DNA of 64,000 nucleotides from Pseudomonadota bacterium (lineage in GTDB: Bacteria; Pseudomonadota; Alphaproteobacteria; Sphingomonadales; Govanellaceae). The position numbers were made by a program, and so were the translations under genes. This document shows positions 57,163 through 64,000 of this stretch, piece by piece. Under the pieces are notes generated by a model, which ran no database searches, had not been told where the DNA came from, and was given only the letters and a program-made list of their open reading frames with translations. Every line of letters begins with the position of its first letter. Within the stretch, counting starts at the first letter, position 1. The stretch is taken from positions 310,001-374,000 of the forward strand of contig QEVO01000002.1 in the NCBI GenBank assembly GCA_003577275.1, read 5' to 3'.

Positions 57163-58896
57163 TCAAGCTTTGGGGGCGGTGGCGCGCACCATCTCGCGAT
57201 AGTCCTCCCGGCGCAGCGCGTCAATGGTCTGGTCGGCAACATCGGCCGGCGTGCCCAGGGCTTCCAGCACCCGGCCGCCCAGTTGCAAACTGCCTTCCAT
57301 GGCTTCCAGGACAGTGGCGGCGGCGCCCAGGCGCGCCAGCCGCCGGCAGTGCTCGGCGTCATGGGCGCGAGCCAGGATCGGCATCGCCGGCGCCAACTCG
57401 CGCACCGCCGCCACCGTGCGCGCCGCCATGGCGGGATTATCGATGGTAACGACGAAGGCGGCGGCGCGGGCAATGTTCGCCTGCTTCAAAGTGTCGGGAC
57501 GGCTGGCGTTGCCGTAATAGACGGGATAACCGCGGCGGAACGCCTCGCCCACCTGTTCCGGATTAAGATCGAGAGCGATATAGGCGATCTTGTGCTGGTC
57601 GAGCATGCGGGCGATGGTCCGCCCGACCCGGCCATAGCCGGCCAGCACCACATGCCCTTCCAGCGACGACTTGGTTTCCTCCAGGCTCGGCGCGGCATGG
57701 CGCGCCGCACCACCGTCGATACGATTTTGCAGCCGCGCGCCGACGGCGGCGAGTAACGGCGTCAGCGCCAGGGAGACTCCGGTGGCGGTCAGAAAGATCT
57801 GCGCCACCTCGCGATCCAAGACGCCCAGCGCCGCGCCGAGACTCAAGATGACGAAGGCAAACTCGCCAATCTGCGCCAGCAGCGTCGCCAGCCAGGACGC
57901 CTCGCCGAACGACAGGCGGAACATCAGCGCCAATGGCGCCAGGACCGCCATCTTAAGGAGTCCGATGACGATGATGAGGAGAATGATTTCCTTTGCGTGG
58001 GCGGCAATGTAGGCGGCGTCGAGCCCCATGCCCACGGTCATGAAAAACAACCCGAGGAGCAATCCCTTGAACGGCTCGATGTCCATTTCCACCTGCTGGC
58101 GGAATTCGGTTTCCGTCACCAGAAGGCCAGCGAGGAAAGCCCCCAGCGCCAGGGAAAACCCCGCCTCCTCCGCGATCACCGCAAAGCCGCCGACAGTCAG
58201 GATCACCACCGCGACAAACAACTCCCGGCTGCCGGTCGCCGCCACGACGCGGTACAAGGGCCGCAGCACCAGCCGCCCGATCAGCACCGCCGCCAAGAGG
58301 GCGGCGATGCCCTGACCCAGGGCTAGGAGCGCTGAGACGCCGAAAGATCCCTCCTTGCCCGCCAGCACCTGCACCAGCATCAGCAACGGCACCACGGCAA
58401 TGTCCTGGAACAGAAGGACGGCGAACGCCTTGCGTCCGACCCGGGTGCCGATCTCGCCCCGCTCGCTCAATACCTGCAGCACCACCGCCGTCGACGACAC
58501 GGCGAACGCCCCGCCCGCCACCAGCGCCAGGGCGGCGTTGCCCCGCCATAGGTAGAGAAGGCCGGCAAGCACCGCCATGGTCATCGCCACCTGCATGCCG
58601 CCCAGTCCAAAAACGTCGACGCGCATGCTGCGAAGACGGTCAAACGACAATTCCAGGCCAATGGCGAACATCAGGAAGACGACGCCAAACTCGGCAATGG
58701 CGCGCACCAGGGCGGAATTTTCCATCAGGCCGAAGCCGCCGGGGCCGATGGCAAGCCCGGCGCACAGGTAGCCCAGCACCGGACTGACGCCAAAGCGATG
58801 CAGCGCAACCACGGCGGCGATCGCGGCCATGAGAAATATGCCGATATCATAGATGAAGCGCGACTGCTCGACCGCTGTTTCCATTGGCAGCCACAT
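57163..58896 (-). CDS. CPA2-type monovalent cation:proton antiporter with TrkA-N domain
   Basis: A 577-residue KefB/KefC-like antiporter. Twelve or more membrane helices fill about residues 15-385, with RFGVSPVLGYLCAGLAIGP near the start. A cytoplasmic RCK (TrkA-N) nucleotide-binding domain begins at HVVLAGYGRVGRTIARMLD. Such proteins exchange K+ or Na+ for H+ and are gated by nucleotides or glutathione adducts. An in-frame Met at 58884 is an alternative start. First gene of the kef-arfB-dgkA-PAP2 operon. Confidence 0.9.
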   Translation of the reverse strand: MWLPMETAVEQSRFIYDIGIFLMAAIAAVVALHRFGVSPVLGYLCAGLAIGPGGFGLMENSALVRAIAEFGVVFLMFAIGLELSFDRLRSMRVDVFGLGGMQVAMTMAVLAGLLYLWRGNAALALVAGGAFAVSSTAVVLQVLSERGEIGTRVGRKAFAVLLFQDIAVVPLLMLVQVLAGKEGSFGVSALLALGQGIAALLAAVLIGRLVLRPLYRVVAATGSRELFVAVVILTVGGFAVIAEEAGFSLALGAFLAGLLVTETEFRQQVEMDIEPFKGLLLGLFFMTVGMGLDAAYIAAHAKEIILLIIVIGLLKMAVLAPLALMFRLSFGEASWLATLLAQIGEFAFVILSLGAALGVLDREVAQIFLTATGVSLALTPLLAAVGARLQNRIDGGAARHAAPSLEETKSSLEGHVVLAGYGRVGRTIARMLDQHKIAYIALDLNPEQVGEAFRRGYPVYYGNASRPDTLKQANIARAAAFVVTIDNPAMAARTVAAVRELAPAMPILARAHDAEHCRRLARLGAAATVLEAMEGSLQLGGRVLEALGTPADVADQTIDALRREDYREMVRATAPKA

Positions 58897-59006
58897 TAGC
58901 TGCTTGGCTTATGAAAATCGAGTGACCTTGCGCATTTTGTCTCTGGCCGTTTTCTCTGCTATCACTGCCGCAGCCAGTGGGCATAGCGGCATAGAGAGTT
59001 ACTGGA

Positions 59007-59978
59007 ATGTGGCCTTATATCCAAACTGCGGCGGGCCTTGTGGTTCTGCTCATCGCCGGCGATCTGATCGTGCGCGGCGCGGTATCCCTGGCGGCGCGGC
59101 TTGGCGTTTCCAAGCTGATCATCGGCCTGACCGTGGTCGCCTTCGGCACCAGCGGTCCGGAACTGGTGGTTGGCATCGATGCGGCGCTGAGCGGCGTACC
59201 GGTACTGTCGCTAGGCAACGTGGTGGGCAGCAACATCGCCAATATCCTCCTGGTGCTGGGGCTGCCGGCGCTCATCGTCCCCGTGCTCAGTAGCGACCAT
59301 AACATCAGCTACAACATCGGCTACATGCTGGCGGCAAGCGTGCTTTTAATGGCGCTTGCCGCCACCGGCGCCTTAGAGGCCTGGCACGGCGTATTGTTGC
59401 TGCTGGCGTTGATCGCCTTCATCCTGTTGTCCATCCGGCATGGCCGGCGCATGGCCTATGCGTCCCATGAACTGAAAGACATCGAAGGCGTGCCCGACAA
59501 ACCTTACCGCCTGCCGCTGGCCATCGCGCTGACCATCGCCGGGCTTCTCGGCCTGGCCTGGGGCGCCGATCTCCTGGTGGAAGGCTCAACGACGATCGCC
59601 CGCCGCTTCGGCATTCCCGAGGTGGTGATCGGGTTGACCTTGGTGGCCGTCGGCACCTCGCTGCCGGAGCTCGTCACCTCGTTCATGGCCGCCCTCCACC
59701 GCCATGGCGATATCGCCATCGGCAATGTGGTCGGCAGCAATATATTCAACATCTTCGGCATTCTGGGCGTTACTGCGGTTATAGCGCCGGTGCCGGTGCC
59801 GGCGATTTTTCATGGCTTTGATCTGCCGGTCATGACCGCCGCCGCCCTGGCGCTGGCCTACTTCGTGCTCAAGCGGCAACCCATTGGACGCTGGGCGGGA
59901 ATTGCCTTTATCATCGCGTACATTGGCTACGTCATCGGTCTGGCGTTGTTGACGTCCTCTACTGGAGTTGCGAGATGA
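59007..59978 (+). CDS. Calcium/sodium antiporter, CaCA family (YrbG-like)
   Basis: A 323-residue cation/Ca2+ exchanger with about ten membrane helices. The two inverted alpha repeats are clear: AFGTSGPELVVGIDAAL with GNVVGSNIANI in the first half, and VGTSLPELVTSFMAAL with GNVVGSNIFNI in the second. These hold the acidic ion-binding residues. It is divergent from the cation:proton antiporter gene and overlaps the SDR gene by four bases. Confidence 0.93.
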   Translation: MWPYIQTAAGLVVLLIAGDLIVRGAVSLAARLGVSKLIIGLTVVAFGTSGPELVVGIDAALSGVPVLSLGNVVGSNIANILLVLGLPALIVPVLSSDHNISYNIGYMLAASVLLMALAATGALEAWHGVLLLLALIAFILLSIRHGRRMAYASHELKDIEGVPDKPYRLPLAIALTIAGLLGLAWGADLLVEGSTTIARRFGIPEVVIGLTLVAVGTSLPELVTSFMAALHRHGDIAIGNVVGSNIFNIFGILGVTAVIAPVPVPAIFHGFDLPVMTAAALALAYFVLKRQPIGRWAGIAFIIAYIGYVIGLALLTSSTGVAR

Positions 59979-60736
59979 AAGACCTGAAACCGGCGGCGCT
60001 GGTCACCGGCGCCGCCAAACGGATCGGCCGCACGATTGCCCTTGATCTGGCCGCCCATGGCTGGAACGTCGCCGTGCATTACCGTCATTCCCGCGCTGAT
60101 GCCGAGGAAGTGGTGCGCGCCGCCAAAACCTTCGGCGTCGACGCGGTGGCCGTCGGCGCGGAACTGGCCGACGAAAAAGCGGCGCGGGCGCTCTTGCCGG
60201 TGGCCGCCGAAGCGCTGGGCCCCCTCACCCTGCTGGTCAATAACGCCGCCATCTTCGAGGCCGATGATGCAGCGACCGCCACCCGGCAAAGCTGGGACGC
60301 CCACATGGAAACCAACCTGCGCGCGCCGTTCATATTGGCGCAGGAACTGATGCGCCAATTGCCTCTCTCTGCCGCCGGCAATATCGTCAACATCATTGAT
60401 CAGCGGGTGTGGCGGCTGACGCCGAAGTTCATGACCTATACCTTGTCTAAATCCGGCCTGTGGACGCTCACCCGGACCATGGCGCTGGCGTTGGCGCCGC
60501 GGGTGCGGGTCAATGCCATTGGTCCCGGTCCGGTGCTGCCCAGCCCCCGCCAGTCGCCGGAAGACTTCGCCGCCCAGGCCGCCGCCCTGCCCCTGGGCCG
60601 CCACACCAGCCCGGAGGAGATTGCCCGCGCGGTGCGCTTTATCCTTGAATCTCCCTCCATGACGGGGCAAATGATTGCCCTGGATGGCGGCCAGCATTTG
60701 AGCTGGCAAACCGCCGATACCTTGGCCGACGAGTGA
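59975..60736 (+). CDS. SDR family reductase, pteridine reductase/FolM-like
   Basis: A 253-residue short-chain dehydrogenase. The nucleotide loop is ALVTGAAKRIGRTIALDLA, where the Arg after Lys fits the TGxxxRIG form of pteridine reductases. The conserved LLVNNAAIFE and the catalytic Tyr-x3-Lys in MTYTLSKSGL are present. The gene is directly upstream of folB, which supports dihydromonapterin/dihydrofolate reduction, but the substrate is inferred. It is coupled to the exchanger gene by ATGA. Confidence 0.87.
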   Translation: MKDLKPAALVTGAAKRIGRTIALDLAAHGWNVAVHYRHSRADAEEVVRAAKTFGVDAVAVGAELADEKAARALLPVAAEALGPLTLLVNNAAIFEADDAATATRQSWDAHMETNLRAPFILAQELMRQLPLSAAGNIVNIIDQRVWRLTPKFMTYTLSKSGLWTLTRTMALALAPRVRVNAIGPGPVLPSPRQSPEDFAAQAAALPLGRHTSPEEIARAVRFILESPSMTGQMIALDGGQHLSWQTADTLADE

Positions 60737-60763
60737 CCGCCCGCGCCGGTGGAGAGTGATCAG

Positions 60764-61168
60764 ATGGAATTGAGCAACGTTCAGCCCTTAAAAATCGCCG
60801 ATGCCCTGCGCTCGATCCGCCATGTGTTCGTGCGCGACCTGGACATGGAAGCCTCTATCGGCGTCTATCGCGAGGAATTCGACCGGCTGCAGCCCATCCG
60901 TTTGAATGTCGACCTGTCGGTGGACGATTCGCGCCCCGTGGTGGAAGGCGACCTTTCCACCGTCGTCTGCTATGACAGCGTGGTGCGGAAAATCCGCACC
61001 ATCGTCGATTCCGGCCATATCCAACTGGTGGAGACCCTGGCCGAACGCATCGCCGACATGGTGTTGCAGGATCGACGGGTCAAAGGGGTGCGGGTGCGGG
61101 TGGAAAAACTGGCGGCGGTGGCCGGCACCGCCAGCGTCGGCGTCGAGATCGAACGTCTCGCCAAATAG
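60764..61168 (+). CDS. folB: Dihydroneopterin aldolase
   Basis: FolB converts dihydroneopterin to hydroxymethyl-dihydropterin in folate synthesis. The 134-residue protein has the family core VFVRDLDMEASIGVYREEFD, VCYDSVVRKI, and QLVETLAERIADMVLQD, with the conserved catalytic Glu and Lys (RVRVEKLAA). The ATG at 60764 has GGAGAG seven bases upstream; the in-frame codon 15 bases earlier has none. Confidence 0.92.
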   Translation: MELSNVQPLKIADALRSIRHVFVRDLDMEASIGVYREEFDRLQPIRLNVDLSVDDSRPVVEGDLSTVVCYDSVVRKIRTIVDSGHIQLVETLAERIADMVLQDRRVKGVRVRVEKLAAVAGTASVGVEIERLAK

Positions 61169-61512
61169 GGGCGAAATTTCGCCATCGGCTCACGCGCCGG
61201 TTTTAAAGCGCATGTTAAGTTCTTGTGGCGAAATAGGGATCGTCGAAGGCCGTCAGTTGTACACACGACGGAGATATAACGTCATCCTTTCGTCATAGAA
61301 GAACCTTGATCGGAGATTTTTCCTTTAGGCTTCGCTTGACTTATGTTTTTATGAGCAAATTCAAATAGTTAATATTTTTGCCTAAAAAATAGGCAATGTG
61401 CTGCGGCCCGCGGATTTCCGCCAAATTGACTTATTGCCCGGAAAATTACCCACCGAGTTATCCACAGGAGTCGTGGATAGAATCCCGGCGAATCTGAAGG
61501 CAGATTGACGGC
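61169..61512. other. AT-rich intergenic region with DnaA boxes between folB and uvrC
   Basis: A 344-base gap without a gene. It holds the perfect 14-base palindrome GGCGAAATTTCGCC (61170-61183) right after folB, a strongly AT-rich stretch at about 61310-61395 containing TTGCCTA-AAAAA-TAGGCAA (61378-61396), then a consensus DnaA box TTATCCACA (61458-61466) with weaker neighbours TTACCCACC (61446-61454) and CGTGGATAG (61472-61480). It may be a DnaA-regulated uvrC promoter; a replication origin is not excluded. Confidence 0.55.
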
Positions 61513-63447
61513 ATGGGCAACCCTGGCGATGATCGCGGCAAGTATGGGTATGATATGACGACATTAGAGCAAGATTTAATCCCCGAGGAGCACAGCGAAA
61601 AGCCGCTGGCCAAGGGGGTTGCCGCCATCCGCCAGCATCTGGTCACCATGCCCGCCGCCCCAGGGGTATACCGCATGGTCGACGAGCGTGGCGACGTGCT
61701 CTACGTCGGTAAGGCGAAAAGCCTGAAGGCCAGGGTGACGAGCTACACCAATACCCGCCAGCTCTCCCAGCGCATCCGCCGCATGGTGGCGCGCACCCGC
61801 TCCTTAACCGTGGTCACCACCCACACCGAGGTCGAGGCGCTCTTACTGGAAGCCAATCTGATCAAGCGCTTCCGGCCGCAGTACAATATCCTCTTAAAGG
61901 ACGATAAGACCTTTCCCTATGTCAGGATCGAACTGGGTCATCCCTTCCCCCGGGTCACCAAGCACCGCGGCGCGCGAAGCGACAAGGGGGAGTATTTCGG
62001 TCCCTTCGCCTCGGCAGGCGCAGTGGCCAAGACTTTGAACGTCTTGCAACGGGCGTTCCTGCTGCGCACCTGCACCGATAGCGTGTTTGCGAGCCGCAGC
62101 CGTCCGTGTCTCCTCTACCAGATCAAGCGTTGCGCCGCGCCGTGCGTCGGGCGCATCAGCGAGAAGGAATATGCCGCGCTCATTGCGGACGCGCGGGATT
62201 TCATGACGGGACGCAGCCAGCGCCTTAAGGAAGCGTTGAGCGAGAAAATGCTGGCTGCCAGCGAGAATCTCGATTTTGAAAGCGCCGCCATCTATCGCGA
62301 TCGCTTGAAGGCGTTAAGCCATGTGCAGCAACATCAGGACATCAATAACCTGCGCCTGGGCGACGCCGACGTCATCGCCGCCCATCAGGACGGCGGCGAG
62401 ACCTGCGTGCAGGTTTTTTTCATTCGCGGCGGCCACAACTGGGGCAACCGCGCCTTCTTTCCCCGTCACGACAAGGGCGACAGCGCGGCGGCCGTGCTGA
62501 CCGCCTTTCTCAGCCAGTTCTACGAAGACAAGACGCCGCCGCACGACATCCTGCTATCCGATGATGTCGAAGAAGCGGCGCTGATTGCAGAAGCCCTGTC
62601 GACCCGCGCCGGTCATACGGTCAAGCTCAATACGCCCAAGCGCGGGCAGCGACGCAACTTGGTGGAGATGGCGCTCGCCAATGCCAAGGCCTCCTTGGAG
62701 CGCCGGCTCGCCGAAAGCTCCACACAGGCAAAACTTCTGGATGCGCTGGCCGAAACCTTCGGCCTGGAAGCGCCGCCGCGCCGCATCGAGGTTTATGACA
62801 ATAGCCATATTTCAGGAACCAAGGCGCTCGGCGCGATGATCGTTGCCGGCCCGGAGGGTTTCGAAAAAAACAGCTACCGCAAATTCAACATCCGCTCCGA
62901 TGAGATCGCGCCGGGCGACGATTTCGCCATGATGCGAGAAGTGATGAGCCGCCGCTTCGGCCGGCTGGCGAAGGAGGATCCCAACCGCGACACCGCCGCG
63001 TGGCCGGATCTGGTGTTGATCGATGGCGGGCTCGGGCAATTGAACGCCGTGCGCGCGACCTTGGCCGATCTAGGCATCGAGGATGTGCCGCTGATCGCCA
63101 TCGCCAAGGGGCAGGATCGCAACGCCGGACGCGAGGATTTTTATTTGCCCGATCGCGCGCCTTTCAAGCTCGATCCTAACAGTCCGGTATTATATTACGT
63201 GCAGCGTCTGCGCGACGAGGCGCACCGCTTCGCCATCGGCGGCAATCGCGCGCGGCGCTTGAAGGATGCTCGCAAATCGCTCCTCGACGCCGTGCCCGGC
63301 ATCGGGCCACGACGCAAGCGCGCCCTGCTCCTGCATTTCGGCTCGGCGCAAGCGGTGGCCAACGCCGGCATCAACGATCTCGCTGCCGCGCCCGGCGTCA
63401 GCCGCGCCACCGCCAAAGTGATCTACGATTTCTTTCATGAGAAGTAA
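61513..63447 (+). CDS. uvrC: Excinuclease ABC subunit C
   Basis: UvrC makes both incisions in nucleotide excision repair. The 644-residue protein has the GIY-YIG nuclease domain ([20 protein letters not shown], about 50-70), a UVR motif for UvrB binding ([18 protein letters not shown]), the RNase H-like second nuclease ([20 protein letters not shown]) and tandem C-terminal helix-hairpin-helix motifs ([20 protein letters not shown]). The in-frame ATG at 61555 is an alternative start. Confidence 0.97.
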   Translation: MGNPGDDRGKYGYDMTTLEQDLIPEEHSEKPLAKGVAAIRQHLVTMPAAPGVYRMVDERGDVLYVGKAKSLKARVTSYTNTRQLSQRIRRMVARTRSLTVVTTHTEVEALLLEANLIKRFRPQYNILLKDDKTFPYVRIELGHPFPRVTKHRGARSDKGEYFGPFASAGAVAKTLNVLQRAFLLRTCTDSVFASRSRPCLLYQIKRCAAPCVGRISEKEYAALIADARDFMTGRSQRLKEALSEKMLAASENLDFESAAIYRDRLKALSHVQQHQDINNLRLGDADVIAAHQDGGETCVQVFFIRGGHNWGNRAFFPRHDKGDSAAAVLTAFLSQFYEDKTPPHDILLSDDVEEAALIAEALSTRAGHTVKLNTPKRGQRRNLVEMALANAKASLERRLAESSTQAKLLDALAETFGLEAPPRRIEVYDNSHISGTKALGAMIVAGPEGFEKNSYRKFNIRSDEIAPGDDFAMMREVMSRRFGRLAKEDPNRDTAAWPDLVLIDGGLGQLNAVRATLADLGIEDVPLIAIAKGQDRNAGREDFYLPDRAPFKLDPNSPVLYYVQRLRDEAHRFAIGGNRARRLKDARKSLLDAVPGIGPRRKRALLLHFGSAQAVANAGINDLAAAPGVSRATAKVIYDFFHEK

Positions 63448-63461
63448 GGGCGTCATTTTAA

Positions 63462-63590
63462 GCCTTCTCCTTGAGGAGAAGGCGGCGAGTGCAACGAGCC
63501 GGATGAGGTGAGTTTTTCAAGAATCCTCCCTCATCTTTATTGCCAAAATTTCACCTCACCCTATCCCTCTCCTCAAGGAGAGGGAACAAG
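63462..63590. repeat. CCTTCTCC/CCTCTCC repeat, inverted copy (copy 4)
   Basis: CCTTCTCCTTGAGGAGAAGG with downstream GAGCCGGATGAGGTGAG (63463-63512), and a second part TTCACCTCACC-CTATCCCTCTCCTCAAGGAGAGGG (to about 63587). The order and orientation are reversed relative to copy 1. It separates the convergent uvrC and purK genes. Confidence 0.85.
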
Positions 63591-63600
63591 TTGTCACGCA

Positions 63601-64000
63601 TTACGATAGCGGATAAAGCCTCGTCACGTGGCCCATCTTGCGACCGGCGCGCGCTTCCCGCTTGCCGTAATCATGAAAGCGGGCGTTGGGCTCGGCGAGA
63701 AATTCCGCGTAGCGCCCAATATCATCGCCCAAGAGATTTTGCATCACCGCCCGGCTGTGCGGCGCCGGAGACCCCAGCGGCAGGCCGCAGATGGCGCGAA
63801 TATGATTTTCAAACTGGCTGACGGCGCAAGCGTCGATGGTCCAGTGACCGGAGTTATGCACGCGCGGCGCCAGTTCGTTGACCAGCACCTCCTCGCCGAG
63901 GACGAACATCTCCACCGCCAGCACGCCAACGTAACGAAGTTTCCCGGCCACCGCCCGCGCTACCTGATCGGCGCTGGCCGCAAGCTGAGGCGATGCATCC
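63601..64000 (-). CDS. purK: N5-carboxyaminoimidazole ribonucleotide synthase, C-terminal part
   Basis: PurK carboxylates AIR with ATP and bicarbonate in purine synthesis. The 3' 400 bases are visible: an open frame from the right edge ([20 protein letters not shown]) into the ATP-grasp core [20 protein letters not shown] with [19 protein letters not shown], and the C-terminal domain. [14 protein letters not shown] is the PurK signature. The 5' part, and probably purE, lie beyond the window. It is convergent with uvrC. Confidence 0.94.
   Translation of the reverse strand, partial: DASPQLAASADQVARAVAGKLRYVGVLAVEMFVLGEEVLVNELAPRVHNSGHWTIDACAVSQFENHIRAICGLPLGSPAPHSRAVMQNLLGDDIGRYAEFLAEPNARFHDYGKREARAGRKMGHVTRLYPLS

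Overview
The window looks like an alphaproteobacterial chromosome, probably from the Rhodospirillales or a neighbouring order. This rests on a GC-rich sequence, heterotetrameric sarcosine oxidase, a class III cyclase fused to a hydrolase, several palindromic intergenic repeat families, and a pteridine-reductase-like SDR/folB/uvrC neighbourhood. The genus cannot be named from the sequence alone.

Region 1 to about 10490 is one end of an integrative conjugative element. A Trb mating-pair operon (trbE partial, trbJ, a TrbK-like gene, trbL, trbF, trbG, trbI, a DUF2274 gene) is followed by a LysR regulator, an AlpA/excisionase-like gene and a P4-type tyrosine integrase. The integrase promoter faces the 3' end of guaA, a known attachment site for such elements. 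The other end of the element lies outside the window.

Region 10469-24134 is core chromosome: guaA, a di-heme cytochrome c, rsmB, guaB, rlmE and ppx/gppA on the minus strand, then tRNA-Gln(CTG), a cyclase/hydrolase fusion, an NfeD/slipin pair and gdhA.

Region 24322-42699 is a catabolic block. A TetR gene faces soxBDAG-purU across a dyad-rich operator. Convergent to it is hyuA-hyuB-MFS, which is divergent from a large MalT-type LuxR regulator; a TonB-dependent receptor and an asparagine-synthase-like protein follow. A 14-base motif differing at one base lies about 80-90 bp upstream of both hyuA and the receptor gene, so the two are probably co-regulated. Together the genes suggest uptake and ring opening of an N-methylhydantoin-like compound, with sarcosine oxidised to glycine and one-carbon units.

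Region 42748-53341 holds small DUF genes, the queuosine genes queC-queE and queF with a toxin-antitoxin pair between them, a sulfur amino-acid block (cysK, sseA, metC), a glycerate-kinase-like gene, a HigBA module whose toxin reading frame is broken in an A7 run, an aspartate aminotransferase and a sulfotransferase.

Region 53382-64000 holds uvrB, an antiporter-arfB-dgkA-PAP2 operon, a Ca/Na exchanger, SDR-folB, uvrC and the 3' part of purK. Intergenic spaces carry at least three repeat families.
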